Shown here piece by piece: positions 53,423 through 62,355 of a stretch of 64,000 nucleotides of DNA; the stretch's first letter is position 1, and the number at the start of each line of letters is the position of its first letter. The position numbers and the translations under genes are program-made. The notes beneath the pieces were generated by a model. The model was given only the letters and a program-made list of their open reading frames with translations, was not told the origin of the DNA and did not search any database. Where the stretch lies: the NCBI RefSeq assembly GCF_902809865.1, contig NZ_CADDWH010000001.1:1922001-1986000 (forward strand), given 5' to 3'. Origin of the DNA: Halobacillus sp. Marseille-Q1614. GTDB lineage: Bacteria; Bacillota; Bacilli; Bacillales; Halobacillaceae.

Positions 53423-53608
53423 GTGAAAAAATATTTCTTAACAGTATTTGAAAAGAACGGTACAAACCTTCTAGATGAATCATTTGAAGCTGAAAACGAT
53501 AAAGATGCGAAGCAGATTGGTACTCAAAAATTAGAAGAAAAAGGATATTTAGAACATACTCATCGTTGTGCAGCTCCAGAAGGACATCTCGTTTTATTTC
53601 ACCGCTAA
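53423..53608 (+). CDS. yhzD: YhzD-like small protein
   Basis: 61 residues starting MKKYFLTVFEKNGTNLLDE and ending APEGHLVLFHR, matching the B. subtilis YhzD pattern and size. SD AAGGAGG. Function unknown. Divergent from yhaQ. Confidence 0.8.
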   Translation: MKKYFLTVFEKNGTNLLDESFEAENDKDAKQIGTQKLEEKGYLEHTHRCAAPEGHLVLFHR

Positions 53609-53611
53609 ACA

Positions 53612-53642
53612 CAAAAAAGTCGCCTTTAAAGCGACTTTTTTA
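53612..53642. terminator. Bidirectional terminator, yhzD/yhaR
   Basis: AAAAAAGTCGC-ctttaaa-GCGACTTTTTT between convergent genes. Confidence 0.9.
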
Positions 53643-54410
53643 ATGCCCGGAAAACTTGGGCTTCCTTTTTTCTAAAAATGCCTGAATCCCTTCTTTATGA
53701 TCCGCCGTATGACGAAGCTTCCACTGGGATTGTCTTTCTTTCGATAAATACTGAAGCAGCCTGCCCAAACTGTAGTTATTATAAATTTTCTTTGTAGCAA
53801 TCATCGACTGAAGCGGTCTTGCCGTCCATTCCGCAGCTAGTTTTTCCGCAGCCTGGTGTATATCTCCTTGAAACACCAAGTCAACCAACTGAAGCTCTTG
53901 CGCTTCCTTAGCACTCAGCTGTTCCCCTTTCCAGGCGAAGTGTTTCGCCCGATGTGTTCCCAGCCGCTGTTCTAAAAAGAAATGTCCGCCTCCATCTGGT
54001 GCCAGGCCGACTCCTATGAAATTCATCGAGATCTTTGTGTTCTCTTCCGCAATTAAATAATCTGCTGCAAGTGCAATGCTAAGTCCTAAACCCACAACTG
54101 GTCCGTGCAGGGCTGCAATTACCAGTTTCGGCATCGTATAAAGCCCTGCCGCAATCGTTTCTATTTCATCCATCACTCGATCATAAACTTCAGGATCTCC
54201 GACTTCCTTCATCATGGACACGTCTCCACCGGCACAGAATCCTTTTCCTGCACCTGACAGGATGACGATTTGCTGCTCTTTATTTTTTGTATCTTTCACT
54301 ATGGAAGCAAACTCTCTCAGCATATCCCCATGTAGCGCGTTTATTTTTTCTGGACGATTTAAACGGATATGGATGATCTGACGACTTTCTTCTATTTCAA
54401 AAAAACGCAT
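53640..54410 (-). CDS. yhaR: Enoyl-CoA hydratase/isomerase family protein YhaR
   Basis: 256-residue crotonase-fold protein: RLNRPEKINALHGDML, oxyanion-hole glycines in GAGKGFCAGGDV and ALHGPVVGLGLSIALAADY. ATG at 54410 follows AGGGGG; the longer frame begins within the SD. Exact acyl-CoA substrate unknown; B. subtilis YhaR (255 residues) is the likely counterpart. Confidence 0.87.
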   Translation of the reverse strand: MRFFEIEESRQIIHIRLNRPEKINALHGDMLREFASIVKDTKNKEQQIVILSGAGKGFCAGGDVSMMKEVGDPEVYDRVMDEIETIAAGLYTMPKLVIAALHGPVVGLGLSIALAADYLIAEENTKISMNFIGVGLAPDGGGHFFLEQRLGTHRAKHFAWKGEQLSAKEAQELQLVDLVFQGDIHQAAEKLAAEWTARPLQSMIATKKIYNNYSLGRLLQYLSKERQSQWKLRHTADHKEGIQAFLEKRKPKFSGH

Positions 54411-54606
54411 AAAGATCCCCCTCATTTGAATCTATGCTTTTAATTTTCGTCATTTGGTGATAATATTCCTGCTTATTATTTAAGATTTTTTAACTTTGAA
54501 AGAAAGCGGGAAGTCTCTTTCGGCGGTTCTCTGCACTCTTTCTGTTCAACACCACTTTTTCAGTGCTCCGCAAACTTTTAAGGTGTTCGCTCAGCCCCAA
54601 AATCAC

Positions 54607-54634
54607 AAAAAAAAGCTGCCCCTAAAGGCAGCCC
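54607..54634 (-). terminator. Terminator of yheBA
   Basis: Minus strand GCTGCC-tttagg-GGCAGC followed by TTTTTTTT. Confidence 0.85.
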
Positions 54635-54644
54635 TTTCTAATTA

Positions 54645-55004
54645 TTATTGCTGTGGTTCTTCAGGATTACCGTAAAGCTCTTCAAGAGGCTTCGTGATAA
54701 TCTTGCTGATGTCATTGATAACAGTGTTGAGGCGCTGTTCAGCTTCCATTAGTTTGGAAATTTGTGGATGCTGCTGCACAAGTTCAACGACTTGGCGAGC
54801 TTTCTCAACTTCTTCTTCTGTAATTTCTTGACCTTGCATTTGCTTTTGCTGAAGGTTGATTTGTGTTTGACGGAAATCTTCAAACATTCCTTTAGCTGCT
54901 TCGTCATTCATTACTGCTTCATAAGATTCTTTAAGTCCAGTAAATTCGTCGCTTTCGCGAATTGCTTTTTCAAGATCATACGCGTAATCATACATGTTAG
55001 CCAT
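54645..55004 (-). CDS. yheA: YheA/YmcA-like protein (UPF0342)
   Basis: 119-residue all-helical, acidic protein: MANMYDYAYDLEKAIRESDEF and FRQTQINLQQKQMQGQEITEEE. Matches YheA, a relative of the YlbF/YmcA family; downstream of yheB as in B. subtilis. SD AGGAGG. Confidence 0.88.
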   Translation of the reverse strand: MANMYDYAYDLEKAIRESDEFTGLKESYEAVMNDEAAKGMFEDFRQTQINLQQKQMQGQEITEEEVEKARQVVELVQQHPQISKLMEAEQRLNTVINDISKIITKPLEELYGNPEEPQQ

Positions 55005-55093
55005 AAATTAAAAGTACCTCCTAGTTTGTTGAGTGTTGAACTCCTTCCCCACTATAACAAACATCAACTTTCATGTATAGACTTAAGGGCTGC

Positions 55094-56227
55094 TTAAAGA
55101 AACAGGACAAGAATCCCCTGCATCAGCCCTATCGTACCTCCTAATAAGGCACCGAGATACGTAATCATTTTGAACTCGCGCTTGGAGATGCCGAGAACCA
55201 TTTCCTCAAGCCGGCCGACGTCAAAGGACTCGACTTCCTCCTGGACGATTTCTGATAATTTCATCGACTGCATCATACGTTCGATACGTTCAGCTAACAG
55301 GTTTGTCACCTTAGGCATCAGAGCAGGGATGACGTCCAAGAGGAGCCGGGATTTAAAAGGGGCTGCCCACTCTGTGATTGAGCGGTCAAGCCACTGTTGA
55401 AGAGGCAGTGCTTTGGATAACGCTTGTGAAAGTCCACTTTGGATATGATCTTTTCCTATTTTTTGTTCGTATTCACCGACCGGCCGCTTCAGGGCTGCGT
55501 GCAGCTCTTTTTGCAGCATAGTCTGAAGCCATTCCGTCGTTTCCCGCGCTGTTGCGTAACGAAGAATCACTGGATGTACTCGATCGATTACTCTTTCGGA
55601 GCCCATAAAAGATTGGACCATGTTTCCAAGGAATCCCTGGTTTTCTAAATAGTTATCTATTAAGGCTCCTACTTTCCATTTTCCTTCGGGACTGACGAGA
55701 AATTCATACACTTTTTCCTGCAGATAATAAGCCAGCTCGCTTGTTCCTGCTTCTGCTTTTGCTCTCCACTCTGGCGGCAGGACATCTTCGACTTTCTGAT
55801 GGCGAATGTCTTCCATGACTTGGTCATATCTTTTCTCGATAAAAAGCTGCAATGAATCTTCGACTGACTCCTTACTTATCGAGAGCTCTACTTTTTCAAG
55901 AGCATCCTTTACGCTTGCTGACGATGAGAGCGCCCTTTCAAGTTCTCTCTGGGCAAAACTGGTCAGTTTGTTCTGAAACTTCGACCCCTCGATCTTCTTC
56001 TTTATTCCTTCAGCTGTCAGTAAATGCTCAACGACCGTTCGCCCCATCTGCCTCGCTAAGTCGTTTTGCCGCTTTGGAATAAGTCCCGGCGTAAATGGCA
56101 GCCGATATTTTCCTATATAAATAGCACGATATGGACGAAACAGCATACGAATAGCCAGCGAATTAGTGATTCCGCCAATCGCTGCTCCAATCACTACCAT
56201 TAAAAGTATTGTTAAAAATGTATTCAT
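55094..56227 (-). CDS. yheB: DUF445 family protein YheB
   Basis: 377 residues (same as B. subtilis YheB): N-terminal membrane segment (about 3-24), DUF445 body with NSLAIRMLFRPYRAIYIGKYRLPFTPGLIPKRQ, and a C-terminal hydrophobic segment (about 355-376). Also known as a spore-cortex or membrane-associated family of unknown function. 89 bp upstream of yheA. Confidence 0.9.
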   Translation of the reverse strand: MNTFLTILLMVVIGAAIGGITNSLAIRMLFRPYRAIYIGKYRLPFTPGLIPKRQNDLARQMGRTVVEHLLTAEGIKKKIEGSKFQNKLTSFAQRELERALSSSASVKDALEKVELSISKESVEDSLQLFIEKRYDQVMEDIRHQKVEDVLPPEWRAKAEAGTSELAYYLQEKVYEFLVSPEGKWKVGALIDNYLENQGFLGNMVQSFMGSERVIDRVHPVILRYATARETTEWLQTMLQKELHAALKRPVGEYEQKIGKDHIQSGLSQALSKALPLQQWLDRSITEWAAPFKSRLLLDVIPALMPKVTNLLAERIERMMQSMKLSEIVQEEVESFDVGRLEEMVLGISKREFKMITYLGALLGGTIGLMQGILVLFL

Positions 56228-56383
56228 GGTTTTCCCTCATTTCACGTGGTGCACTGAAATCCATTATAGAGGAATCCCTGCAGCTAAGCCAATAGTTTAA
56301 AGGCTGCTTCATGGATCATCCAATAATTGGATCACTTGTTTTGAAGCTTCTCGAAAATAATATAAGTAAGGAGGTGTGCTTTT

Positions 56384-56542
56384 ATGAAAAAAAGAAAACA
56401 GGAAGCTGCTGAAGGAAAAGACCGTTTTGAGCTCGATGTGGACCGGATGATCAATGAAGGAATGGCAGGCGGCAGGCCGATAGTGACACAAGGACGGGAA
56501 CAGATTGATGAGACTCATCTCATCCCCGAACAGAAAGATTAA
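56384..56542 (+). CDS. Unrecognised 52-residue hydrophilic protein
   Basis: MKKRKQEAAEGKDRFELDV, then DRMINEGMAGGRPIVTQGR and an acidic end (TSHLI-type: ETHLIPEQKD). Strong SD AAGGAGGTG seven bases before the ATG, and a hairpin follows the stop, so I believe it is a real gene. No membrane segment or cysteine. I do not recognise a family; small basic-to-acidic proteins like this are frequent in spore-formers. Divergent from yheB. Confidence 0.65.
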   Translation: MKKRKQEAAEGKDRFELDVDRMINEGMAGGRPIVTQGREQIDETHLIPEQKD

Positions 56543-56574
56543 AAAAAGATGATGCCTTTAATAAGGCATCATCA
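56541..56574. terminator. Bidirectional terminator at csoR-type gene
   Basis: GATGATGCCTT-taat-AAGGCATCATC with an A-run on the left, so strongest on the minus strand. Confidence 0.8.
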
Positions 56575-56856
56575 TTATCTGCTTTTTACAATCATACTTA
56601 CCGCTTCATTAATTAACTCTTCGGCGGACTCACCGCCTTTTTCAGCTTCTTTAATGCACGTTTCCAAGTTCTTCGCTACGATATATCCGATCGCACGGTC
56701 TATAGCCGAACGAGCAGCAGAAAGCTGAGTAATGACGTCTTTACATTCTTTATCTTCTTCCATCATTTTTAACACACCGCGTACTTGACCTTCTACACGC
56801 TTCAAGCGATTTTTCGTTTCTTGGGTATATTCATATTTATTTTTAACGTCAGACAC
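56575..56856 (-). CDS. CsoR/CstR-family metal- or persulfide-sensing repressor
   Basis: 93-residue DUF156 protein from GTG at 56856, which lies 7 nt after AGGAGG (a nearby ATG is out of frame). Conserved cysteines C38 (KECKDV) and C67 (NLETC). The position four residues before C67, His in copper-sensing CsoR, is Asn63, as in the persulfide sensor CstR; the segment KMMEEDKECKDVITQLSA also resembles CstR. No cst or cop genes adjoin it, so its target operon is elsewhere. Confidence 0.82.
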   Translation of the reverse strand: MSDVKNKYEYTQETKNRLKRVEGQVRGVLKMMEEDKECKDVITQLSAARSAIDRAIGYIVAKNLETCIKEAEKGGESAEELINEAVSMIVKSR

Positions 56857-56974
56857 ATTTTCTCCTCCTAAACCCACTTAATAAAAATCATGTATAATAT
56901 GATTAATAGTGAATCAGATGATTTAATTTTATATTATCATATTAGTAAATTTTAATGAAAAAAGGAAGATCTTA

Positions 56975-57874
56975 ATGTCACTACTTGAACAATTAAAAAA
57001 GAATTACCTTTCTTTAACTGTATTTGAAGAAGGGACTGCTAAGGATAAGGAATCTTATGAATTGTTTCGGACTCCTTCTGACGAAATTATCGGTATCGCC
57101 CATAATGAACTGAACAATCGCGAACGTGAACTTTTACATATTATTCTAAAGCCTTTTAATACTGGGGAAGCCGCCCTTGGTGCTAAAGAAAAGGCATGGA
57201 AGCACTTCCTCGAGCAAAATCAGGACACCCTGCAGATTGCCCCCCTTCCTACGAAGGTTCGTTTCATATTTTTCTCCATCTCAGACCAAAATATTGAGCT
57301 GGAGGCCTTTCAGGAAGCGATGCAGTCCCTGTTTCCACAACCTATGCCTTTTTTATGGGATAACCATCATGAAGGGGCAGTGATTGAAGAATATACGGAA
57401 GCGGATCAGGATCCAATCCCCTTCGGCTCAGTGGTTGATGTACTGATGAGCGATTTTTATACAAATATCCAGCTTTATATAAGTGAGGATGTGTATGATC
57501 TTAAAAAAGCTCCCGCCCAATTTGACTGGGCCAAAAAATGCTTTCACCTCGCTAAAAAGTATCTGGCCGGCAAGGTTACAACTCTGGAAGAGGTCGTTCC
57601 ATATCTCTATATCGATGCCCTCTCTCCGGAAGACCGTGATCAGTTGACACATTCCCTTCTTAAAGAAGTAGCCGAAGATCCTGAACTGCTGCAGACAATT
57701 GAAGTATTTCTTGAATCAGGATCCAATACGACGCTGGCAGCTAAACAGCTTTTCATGCACCGTAATAGTCTTCAGTATCGTGTGGATAAATTTATTGAGA
57801 AAACTGGTGTAGATATTAAACAATTTGACCGCGCGGCCATTATTTATTTATTACTTGCCGATCTCAACCATTAA
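56975..57874 (+). CDS. yxkF: PucR-type transcriptional regulator, YxkF-like
   Basis: 299 residues: no recognisable N-terminal sensor motif, and a C-terminal PucR/CdaR helix-turn-helix (about 250-290, NTTLAAKQLFMHRNSLQYRVDKFIEKTG). It sits directly upstream of msmX, as yxkF adjoins msmX in B. subtilis. SD AAAGGAAG. It may regulate msmX or carbohydrate uptake; unproven. Confidence 0.78.
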   Translation: MSLLEQLKKNYLSLTVFEEGTAKDKESYELFRTPSDEIIGIAHNELNNRERELLHIILKPFNTGEAALGAKEKAWKHFLEQNQDTLQIAPLPTKVRFIFFSISDQNIELEAFQEAMQSLFPQPMPFLWDNHHEGAVIEEYTEADQDPIPFGSVVDVLMSDFYTNIQLYISEDVYDLKKAPAQFDWAKKCFHLAKKYLAGKVTTLEEVVPYLYIDALSPEDRDQLTHSLLKEVAEDPELLQTIEVFLESGSNTTLAAKQLFMHRNSLQYRVDKFIEKTGVDIKQFDRAAIIYLLLADLNH

Positions 57875-57916
57875 ACAAAGTGCACAAAGATTCTAAAAAT
57901 TCTTTGTGCACTTTGT
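57875..57916. other. 16-bp stem hairpin between yxkF and msmX
   Basis: ACAAAGTGCACAAAGA/TCTTTGTGCACTTTGT with a 10-nt loop and no T-run. Each arm contains GTGCAC. Either a processing/stability element or a regulator site of the msmX promoter. Confidence 0.5.
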
Positions 57917-57990
57917 CCATTTACCTCTCCCTTTATCTTCGCTAGACTTAAATTATCAAAGAAAGCGATTTCATATAGGGGGATTTTAAA

Positions 57991-59088
57991 ATGGCAGAAT
58001 TACAACTGAAAAATATTGATAAGGTATATGACAAAAAAGTAAAAGCGGTTGATGACTTCAACCTGCATATTGGCGATAAAGAGTTTGTCGTATTCGTAGG
58101 CCCATCTGGCTGTGGTAAATCAACAACTCTACGTATGATTGCCGGTCTTGAAGAAATTACTGACGGAGATTTCCTAATCGATGAGAAACGAATGAACGAC
58201 GTTGCTCCTAAAGACCGCGACATCGCAATGGTATTCCAGAACTATGCTCTTTACCCGCACATGAATGTTTACGATAACATGGCTTTTGGTCTTAAGCTTC
58301 GTAAAATGGATAAGAAAGAAATTGATCAGCGTGTACAGAATGCAGCCAAAATCCTTGGCCTTGAAGCTCTTTTAGACCGTAAACCGAAAGCGCTGTCAGG
58401 TGGTCAGCGTCAGCGTGTAGCACTGGGACGAGCGATTGTACGTGATGCTAAAGTATTCTTAATGGACGAGCCTTTATCCAACCTTGATGCTAAGCTGCGT
58501 GTACAAATGCGTGCGGAAATTCAAAAGCTTCACCAGCGCCTGCAGACGACTACTATCTATGTAACACACGACCAGACAGAAGCGATGACAATGGCGACAC
58601 GCCTAGTTGTTATGAAAGATGGAATTATTCAACAGGTTGGTGCTCCAAAAGAAGTGTACGATAAGCCGGAAAACGTATTTGTAGGCGGATTTATTGGATC
58701 TCCTGCGATGAACTTCTTCCACGGTACTCTGGAGGAAGGTCATGTAGACCTTGCAGGTACAAAACTTGCAGTACCTGAAGGTAAACTAAAAACACTTCGT
58801 GACCAAGGATACCTTGGCAAGGAAGTTATCTTAGGTGTTCGTCCGGAAGATATGCATGATGAGCAGCTGTTTATCGATGCTAACCCTGACAAGACGATTA
58901 AAGCAGATATCGAAGTTGCCGAATTAATGGGTGCTGAATCGTACCTATACTCCCGTATTGGCGACCAGGAATTTATCGCTCGTGTTGATTCACGCTCTGA
59001 TATTAATGGCGGCGATAAGATTGACCTTGCTTTAGATATGAACAAAGCCCACTTCTTCGATGCTGAAACAGAAGAACGCATCCGCTAA
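57991..59088 (+). CDS. msmX: Multi-sugar ABC importer ATPase MsmX
   Basis: 365 residues (B. subtilis MsmX 365). Shared energising ATPase for several sugar importers. Walker A GPSGCGKST (37-45), signature LSGGQRQRVALGRAIV, Walker B FLMDEPLSNLDA, His-loop VTHDQTEAMTM, and the C-terminal regulatory TOBE/MalK-like domain. SD GGGGGA. Own terminator; no importer genes nearby, fitting its role as a shared ATPase. Confidence 0.93.
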   Translation: MAELQLKNIDKVYDKKVKAVDDFNLHIGDKEFVVFVGPSGCGKSTTLRMIAGLEEITDGDFLIDEKRMNDVAPKDRDIAMVFQNYALYPHMNVYDNMAFGLKLRKMDKKEIDQRVQNAAKILGLEALLDRKPKALSGGQRQRVALGRAIVRDAKVFLMDEPLSNLDAKLRVQMRAEIQKLHQRLQTTTIYVTHDQTEAMTMATRLVVMKDGIIQQVGAPKEVYDKPENVFVGGFIGSPAMNFFHGTLEEGHVDLAGTKLAVPEGKLKTLRDQGYLGKEVILGVRPEDMHDEQLFIDANPDKTIKADIEVAELMGAESYLYSRIGDQEFIARVDSRSDINGGDKIDLALDMNKAHFFDAETEERIR

Positions 59089-59096
59089 TAAAACAA

Positions 59097-59131
59097 GAAG
59101 CAGCTTCCCTTAACGGGAAGCTGCTTTTTTG
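59097..59131 (+). terminator. Terminator of msmX
   Basis: AGCAGCTTCCC-ttaac-GGGAAGCTGCT followed by TTTTT. Confidence 0.9.
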
Positions 59132-59371
59132 GGATTTCTTTCATCTATATAATTCATTTAGAGATATTATACAATCTTCCCTTTATCGATGAACAAGGGC
59201 AGGGAATCACTCGCTCTCACTCAGCCCGTTCACCTTTTTTATATAAACGCCACCGGTACCCTTTTATATAGACATATTATTAAAAAACTTGGAGTAATGG
59301 AATTTCCTCAATGAGCAGGCCAGTCTTATTTATGTATGCTTAATTGATTCTTTTAAAAAGGGAAATAAATA
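59132..59371. other. Non-coding stretch between msmX and SASP gene
   Basis: AT-rich, with a short GC-rich piece near 59190-59260. A 41-codon + frame starting at about 59189 lacks an SD. I see no gene or clear repeat. Confidence 0.4.
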
Positions 59372-59398
59372 AGGAGAAAGGGCGCACCCTTTCTCCTC
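59372..59398 (-). terminator. Terminator of the SASP gene
   Basis: AGGAGAAAGGG/CCCTTTCTCCT with a 4-nt loop; minus-strand tail TATTTATTT is only moderately T-rich. Confidence 0.65.
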
Positions 59399-59408
59399 CT
59401 TCAATTTA

Positions 59409-59615
59409 TTAACGTTGTTGTTGTCCACCGAACTGCTGTTCAGCCATTTGTACAAGACGCTTAGTGATTTCTCCACCTACAGAACCGTTAGCACGGGAAG
59501 TAGAATCAGCACCAAGTTGTACTCCGAATTCTTGAGCGATTTCGTATTTCATTTGGTCTAAAGCTTGTTGTACACCAGGTACAAGTAGCTCGTTTGATCT
59601 GTTGTTGTTAGCCAT
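59409..59615 (-). CDS. Alpha/beta-type small acid-soluble spore protein
   Basis: 68 residues: [25 protein letters not shown], the GPR protease-site region, and [20 protein letters not shown], both SASP signatures. Coats and protects spore DNA. ATG at 59615 follows AGGAGGTG; the longer frame is not family-like. A sigma-G type promoter lies upstream. Which ssp paralogue (sspA to sspD) it represents cannot be told by eye. Confidence 0.94.
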   Translation of the reverse strand: MANNNRSNELLVPGVQQALDQMKYEIAQEFGVQLGADSTSRANGSVGGEITKRLVQMAEQQFGGQQQR

Positions 59616-59642
59616 GTTTGTCTCACCTCCTGTGTGTAATTC

Positions 59643-59672
59643 TAGTATGATCACTCACTAAATTTTTTATCA
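59643..59672 (-). promoter_or_regulatory. Sigma-G promoter of the SASP gene
   Basis: Minus-strand -10 CATACTA (59649-59643) and -35 TGATAA (59672-59667) at a 17-nt spacing; sigma-G consensus is TGAATA and CATACTA. Confidence 0.75.
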
Positions 59673-59733
59673 CAAAAATTTAATGGTAAATACAGGTATT
59701 TAAATCATGAGACAAACATAGCGTATTTAGCAA

Positions 59734-61122
59734 TTAAGCATTAGGTTTTGTCATAGCTTTAGGATCTACATACTGATCAAATTCTTCTTCTGTTAGAAGA
59801 TCCAGCTCAACAGCAGTCTGCTTCAGAGTCTGGTCTTTTTCAAAGGCTGTTTTCGCAATTTTGGCTGCATTTTCATATCCGATATGAGGGTTTAAAGCAG
59901 TAACAAGCATTAATGAATCACGCAGGTATTTTTCAATCTGCTCATGGTTCGGTTCAAGGCCTGCTACGCAGCGTTCATCAAAGGAAACCATACTGTCGGC
60001 TAAAAGCTGGGCTGACTGCAAGAAGTTATAGGCAATAACTGGTTTATAGACATTAAGTTCGAAGTTCCCCTGGCTCGCTGCAAAACCAATCGTTGCATCA
60101 TTTCCCATCACTTGTGCGGCAACCATTGTAATCGCTTCGCTTTGAGTCGGATTTACTTTTCCAGGCATAATGGAGCTTCCCGGCTCATTAGCAGGAATCG
60201 TAATTTCTCCAATGCCGCAGCGAGGTCCACTGGCCAGCCAGCGTACATCATTGGCGATTTTCATCACATCAGCTGCCAGTGCTTTTAACGCGCCGTGCGT
60301 ATGCACAAGCTCATCATGTGAAGTTAAAGCGTGAAACTTATTAGGAGCTGATATAAACGAGTTGGATGTTTCTATATTAATATGTTCAACCACTTTTTCG
60401 GAAAAGTCGACATGGGCATTTAACCCTGTTCCAACCGCTGTTCCACCAATCGCCAGTTCTTTTACATAGCTTGTGCTTTCTTTAATCATATTATCGGTTT
60501 TTTCAAGCATCCGATGCCAGCCGCTGATCTCCTGTCCTAAAGTTAGCGGAGTCGCATCCTGCAGGTGTGTACGGCCGATCTTCACGATGTCTTGAAACGC
60601 TTCCATTTTTTCTTTCAATGTATTCTTCAGCTGGCCAAGGGACGGCAGAAGCACTTCTTCGACTTTACGGACAGAAGCAATGTGCATAGCTGTCGGGTAA
60701 GTATCGTTAGAGCTCTGTGACTTATTGACATCATCGTTTGGATGAAGACGAAGGTCACTGTTATTAGAATTTAAGTATTCATTACCAACATAGGCAATCA
60801 CTTCATTCACGTTCATATTGGACTGAGTACCGCTTCCTGTCTGCCATACCACTAAAGGAAAATGCTCATCAAGTTCTCCCTTTAAAATAAGGTCAGCTGC
60901 ACGTCCGATAGCCTCTGCTTTTTCTTTTTCAAGCAATCCTAACTCAGCATTGGCAAATGCTGCACTTTTCTTTAAAATAGCAAAACCTTCAATGACTTCC
61001 TTCGGCATTTTTTCCTGTCCGATTGGAAAGTTCTCTTTACTTCGCTGGGTTTGAGCCGCCCAGTACTTATCACTTGGTACTTTCATTTCACCTAATGTAT
61101 CTTTCTCAATACGATAGCTCAT
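59734..61122 (-). CDS. fumC: Fumarate hydratase, class II
   Basis: TCA-cycle fumarase, 462 residues (B. subtilis CitG 462). Signature [15 protein letters not shown] and [16 protein letters not shown], SGGSxQSN-type [17 protein letters not shown] at 61122 follows GGGAGG; the frame upstream to 61185 is leader. Also called citG. Confidence 0.95.
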   Translation of the reverse strand: MSYRIEKDTLGEMKVPSDKYWAAQTQRSKENFPIGQEKMPKEVIEGFAILKKSAAFANAELGLLEKEKAEAIGRAADLILKGELDEHFPLVVWQTGSGTQSNMNVNEVIAYVGNEYLNSNNSDLRLHPNDDVNKSQSSNDTYPTAMHIASVRKVEEVLLPSLGQLKNTLKEKMEAFQDIVKIGRTHLQDATPLTLGQEISGWHRMLEKTDNMIKESTSYVKELAIGGTAVGTGLNAHVDFSEKVVEHINIETSNSFISAPNKFHALTSHDELVHTHGALKALAADVMKIANDVRWLASGPRCGIGEITIPANEPGSSIMPGKVNPTQSEAITMVAAQVMGNDATIGFAASQGNFELNVYKPVIAYNFLQSAQLLADSMVSFDERCVAGLEPNHEQIEKYLRDSLMLVTALNPHIGYENAAKIAKTAFEKDQTLKQTAVELDLLTEEEFDQYVDPKAMTKPNA

Positions 61123-61238
61123 GAGGTTCCTCCCTTTGTAAATAAACTTCAGCCTAATTGTATCAATATTCTTACAAAGAATCATTACCCAGCCGCCGGA
61201 AAACTGTCGAAAAATCTCCTTTTTAAATAATCAGAGTA

Positions 61239-61267
61239 TTTACATTTTTCTAATTATAATGTATGAT
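61239..61267 (+). promoter_or_regulatory. Sigma-A promoter of the phospholipase-like gene
   Basis: TTTACA (61239-61244), 17-nt spacer, TATGAT (61262-61267). The predicted transcript has a leader of about 165 nt. Confidence 0.6.
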
Positions 61268-61273
61268 AATTTT

Positions 61274-61412
61274 AACTTAAAGAAAGGAGGCAGAAACAGT
61301 CCGTACTACATACGCCATCTAAGGAGGGATAGGGAGTAACAGCTGTTTTTGCTTGATCTTTTCCAAATGGGTAAATGGTTTTAAAAAAGAGCCTTTGGGT
61401 AGGCTCTTTTTT
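61274..61412 (+). promoter_or_regulatory. Attenuator-like leader
   Basis: The leader holds two SD-like tracts (AAAGGAGG at 61280s, AAGGAGGG at 61320s) and ends with an intrinsic terminator AAAAGAGCCT-ttgggt-AGGCTCTTTT-TT (61385-61412) only 28 nt before the gene start. A 13-codon frame from CTG could encode MFLLDLFQMGKWF and stops just before the terminator. Suggests conditional termination; no known riboswitch class recognised. Confidence 0.5.
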
Positions 61413-61439
61413 ATGGACGGATTTAAGGGAGGAAGCTTT

Positions 61440-62351
61440 ATGCCGAACATTTGGACTCATATACTTTTTGCCGAAGACTTATGTAAAAAATTGGACAGAT
61501 ATGATGTGCTTAACACGTCTTCCCGCTATTTATATTTGGGGGCCCAGGGACCGGACCCTTTATTTTATTATAATTTCTGGCCCAACTTGCCGGATCGCGG
61601 CGTACCTCAGCTCGGAACGAAAATGCACACGGAAAACTGCGGGGCGTTTCTTCTACAATTAATCGCGGCCGGCAAGTCATTAAAAAACCAGGGCCAGGCT
61701 TACATTCTCGGCTTCGTCACCCATCATATACTGGATCGCAATACACATCCTTACGTCCACTACAAATCGGGCTATGAAGGCCACAATCATCAAAAACTGG
61801 AAGTAGCGATCGATACACTTATGCTGGAGAAGCACCGCCATATCGAACCATGGTCTGAACCCGTGCATACTAAAATCCGTTTAATGAAACAGGAAAGAAA
61901 GCTTGTATCAGCGTGGCTTTCACCATTGATCACCAAGCATTACGATGTGGAAAAGCTCCCTAATAACTATCTGGCTAAATCTTTTCGCGATATTACCATT
62001 GCCCAGAGTATCTTTTATGATCCATACGGATGGAAAAAACGGACCATAGGAGCGTACATTTCTCCTTATTCACACCAACCAATTATTGACCCGGTCGACT
62101 ATTTAAACGAAAAGAAAAGCGAATGGCGTCATTCAGCAACAAATGAACCACAATTCGCTTCATTTCAGGAATTATATAATGGTGCTTTAAAGGAAGCCGC
62201 TCCATTAGTAGAAGAGATCCTTTCTTACTGGAGTTCACCCAGTGATAATGAGTGGGAGAAGATTAAATGCCTGGTGAAAAACGATTCCTATGACACCGGC
62301 AAGCCTTTATCGCTTCAATTAAAAAATGTTTATTCTAATCCTATCGTCTAA
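61440..62351 (+). CDS. Zinc-dependent phospholipase C-like protein
   Basis: 303 residues with the S1/P1 nuclease-phospholipase C superfamily pattern: start MPNIWTHILFAEDL, GAQGPDPLFYY and YILGFVTHHILDRNTHPYVHY, with Trp4/His-type and His/Asp metal ligands. No signal peptide, so unlike secreted PlcB it is probably cytoplasmic. ATG at 61440 has GGGAGG upstream. Preceded by an attenuator-like leader; convergent with yxiO-like gene. Confidence 0.78.
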   Translation: MPNIWTHILFAEDLCKKLDRYDVLNTSSRYLYLGAQGPDPLFYYNFWPNLPDRGVPQLGTKMHTENCGAFLLQLIAAGKSLKNQGQAYILGFVTHHILDRNTHPYVHYKSGYEGHNHQKLEVAIDTLMLEKHRHIEPWSEPVHTKIRLMKQERKLVSAWLSPLITKHYDVEKLPNNYLAKSFRDITIAQSIFYDPYGWKKRTIGAYISPYSHQPIIDPVDYLNEKKSEWRHSATNEPQFASFQELYNGALKEAAPLVEEILSYWSSPSDNEWEKIKCLVKNDSYDTGKPLSLQLKNVYSNPIV

Positions 62352-62355
62352 ACCC

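Noticed and set aside
59189-59314. 41-codon + frame between msmX and the SASP gene
   Set aside because: No SD and no recognisable composition; likely chance.
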